From assembly GCA_030549495.1 (NCBI GenBank), contig JAUIRK010000855.1, positions 878,001-942,000 of the forward strand: 64,000 nucleotides of DNA. The letters are read 5' to 3'. The DNA comes from Nectonema munidae. Lineage: Eukaryota; Nematomorpha; Nectonematoida; Nectonematidae. Of the stretch, positions 63,371-64,000 are shown piece after piece. The translations under genes and the position numbers were made by a program. How positions within the stretch are numbered: the stretch's first letter is position 1; every line of letters starts with the position of its first letter. The notes under the pieces were generated by a model. It was not told where the DNA came from and did no database searches. It was given only the letters and a program-made list of their open reading frames with translations.

Positions 63371-64000
63371 CTTTAGATTAAAACAACTTGATATTAAGCA
63401 CAAAAAAGCACATTTAGAATAATAATTGAACTTCAAAATTTGTAAAAACTCAAAATTTAATCTGAAATGCAATTAGAGTCAATCCAAACATCTTAATTTT
63501 AATTTAAGTATTTTTCTGACTATTCGTATAATAAAATTAAAACTTGTGTCGAACTATGAAGAAAGGAGGCTTCAAGCGAAATCAACCCGGCTCACGCCCC
63601 CAGTGTGTTGTTGCACTCAATGTGAACAACTATTAAAAATTTTGATATTATCTTTCCGCCACTCAAATGTCAAGAGAGATAGAAAATCTTTAAGAAAAAA
63701 TTTGTATTTATGCGGATAATGACGGACTTAACTCATCATGTTGAGTGTATTTAAATGGGCAGTTCGATTAATTTAATTTGAAATTAAAGTTTTTTTTAAT
63801 TGGAGTTGTTTTAATTAGAAATAATTAATTTAAAAAATAATTAAAATTAGAATTCCATTTTTTAAATTTAAAGTTAAAGTTGAAGTACAGTCATTTTGGT
63901 TGGAAGTTCATTTAATTTAATGTAGGATTTAATTGTCTCGATTTACCTTTTGTGTTTAAACGTAGAGTTTGGATATTATTATTTAGATTCATTAGAGGAC
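63371..64000. other. AT-rich DNA to the window end
   Basis: Nothing supported; 63560-63630 (GGAGGCTTCAAGCGAAATCAACC...) vaguely recalls transposon DNA. Confidence 0.4.

Noticed and set aside
1-64000. Bacterial-type operon, phage, toxin-antitoxin or defence system
   Set aside because: The whole window has eukaryotic gene structure; no ribosome-binding sites, operons or such gene families are visible.

Overview
The window is animal nuclear DNA. It is strongly AT-rich, with GT-AG introns ranging from 54-69 nt up to several kb, a dense population of DNA transposons, LINE tails and tRNA-derived SINEs, and no bacterial-type operons. The mix (piggyBac, Tc1/mariner, Tigger and hAT families, a ZBED5-like hAT in several copies, and a SINE with a 'GGAAAGGCATCCGGTC' core) and the divergence of the host gene suggest an arthropod-like marine invertebrate. 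A copepod such as a sea louse would fit, but this is an inference and not proven by the sequence.

The main host gene is a single ZO / tight-junction-protein (TJP1-3, fly polychaetoid) homologue on the + strand, reconstructed here from about 22 exons between 6470 and 48998. Domain order is PDZ1 (6470-6991), PDZ2 (12528-15560), acidic linker (15620-15767, 20944-21068), PDZ3 (21123-23256), SH3 (23.2-27.4 kb), basic hinge (29605-30736), guanylate-kinase-like domain (30.7-38.3 kb), a Ser/Pro-rich tail (42.8-47.9 kb) and a terminal ZU5 domain ending in a family-typical '-INHF' stop at 48996-48998. Every splice junction from the start codon to the end of the GUK domain is in phase, giving 799 codons. 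The full model is about 1,218 aa if two weak microexons are accepted. AATAAA signals follow at 49121 and 49460.

Upstream (1-6.4 kb) lies a nested pile: a piggyBac MITE, a SINE, a ZBED5-like hAT split by a minus-strand LINE, and an internally deleted hAT with a perfect 8-bp duplication. The ZO introns hold SINEs, a Tigger-type element directly upstream of the PDZ2 exon, a Tc1 relic, a TIR element with a 28-bp minisatellite, a 2-kb field of three back-to-back tandem duplications, an inverted relative of that field 22 kb downstream, LINE tails, hAT MITEs and a roughly 1.07-kb foldback element.

Downstream of the gene (49-64 kb) are another SINE type, a broken but near full-length piggyBac transposase gene (51.1-53.1 kb) followed by palindromic repeats, a LINE 3' end (55.1-55.9 kb), a hAT MITE with an 8-bp duplication, a second long ZBED5-like hAT (58.2-60.4 kb) and a Tigger-type MITE. 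A short GC-richer coding locus of unknown function lies at 62.8-63.3 kb. No prokaryotic defence, CRISPR or secretion system is present. The most notable material is the divergent, transposon-laden ZO gene and its structured introns.
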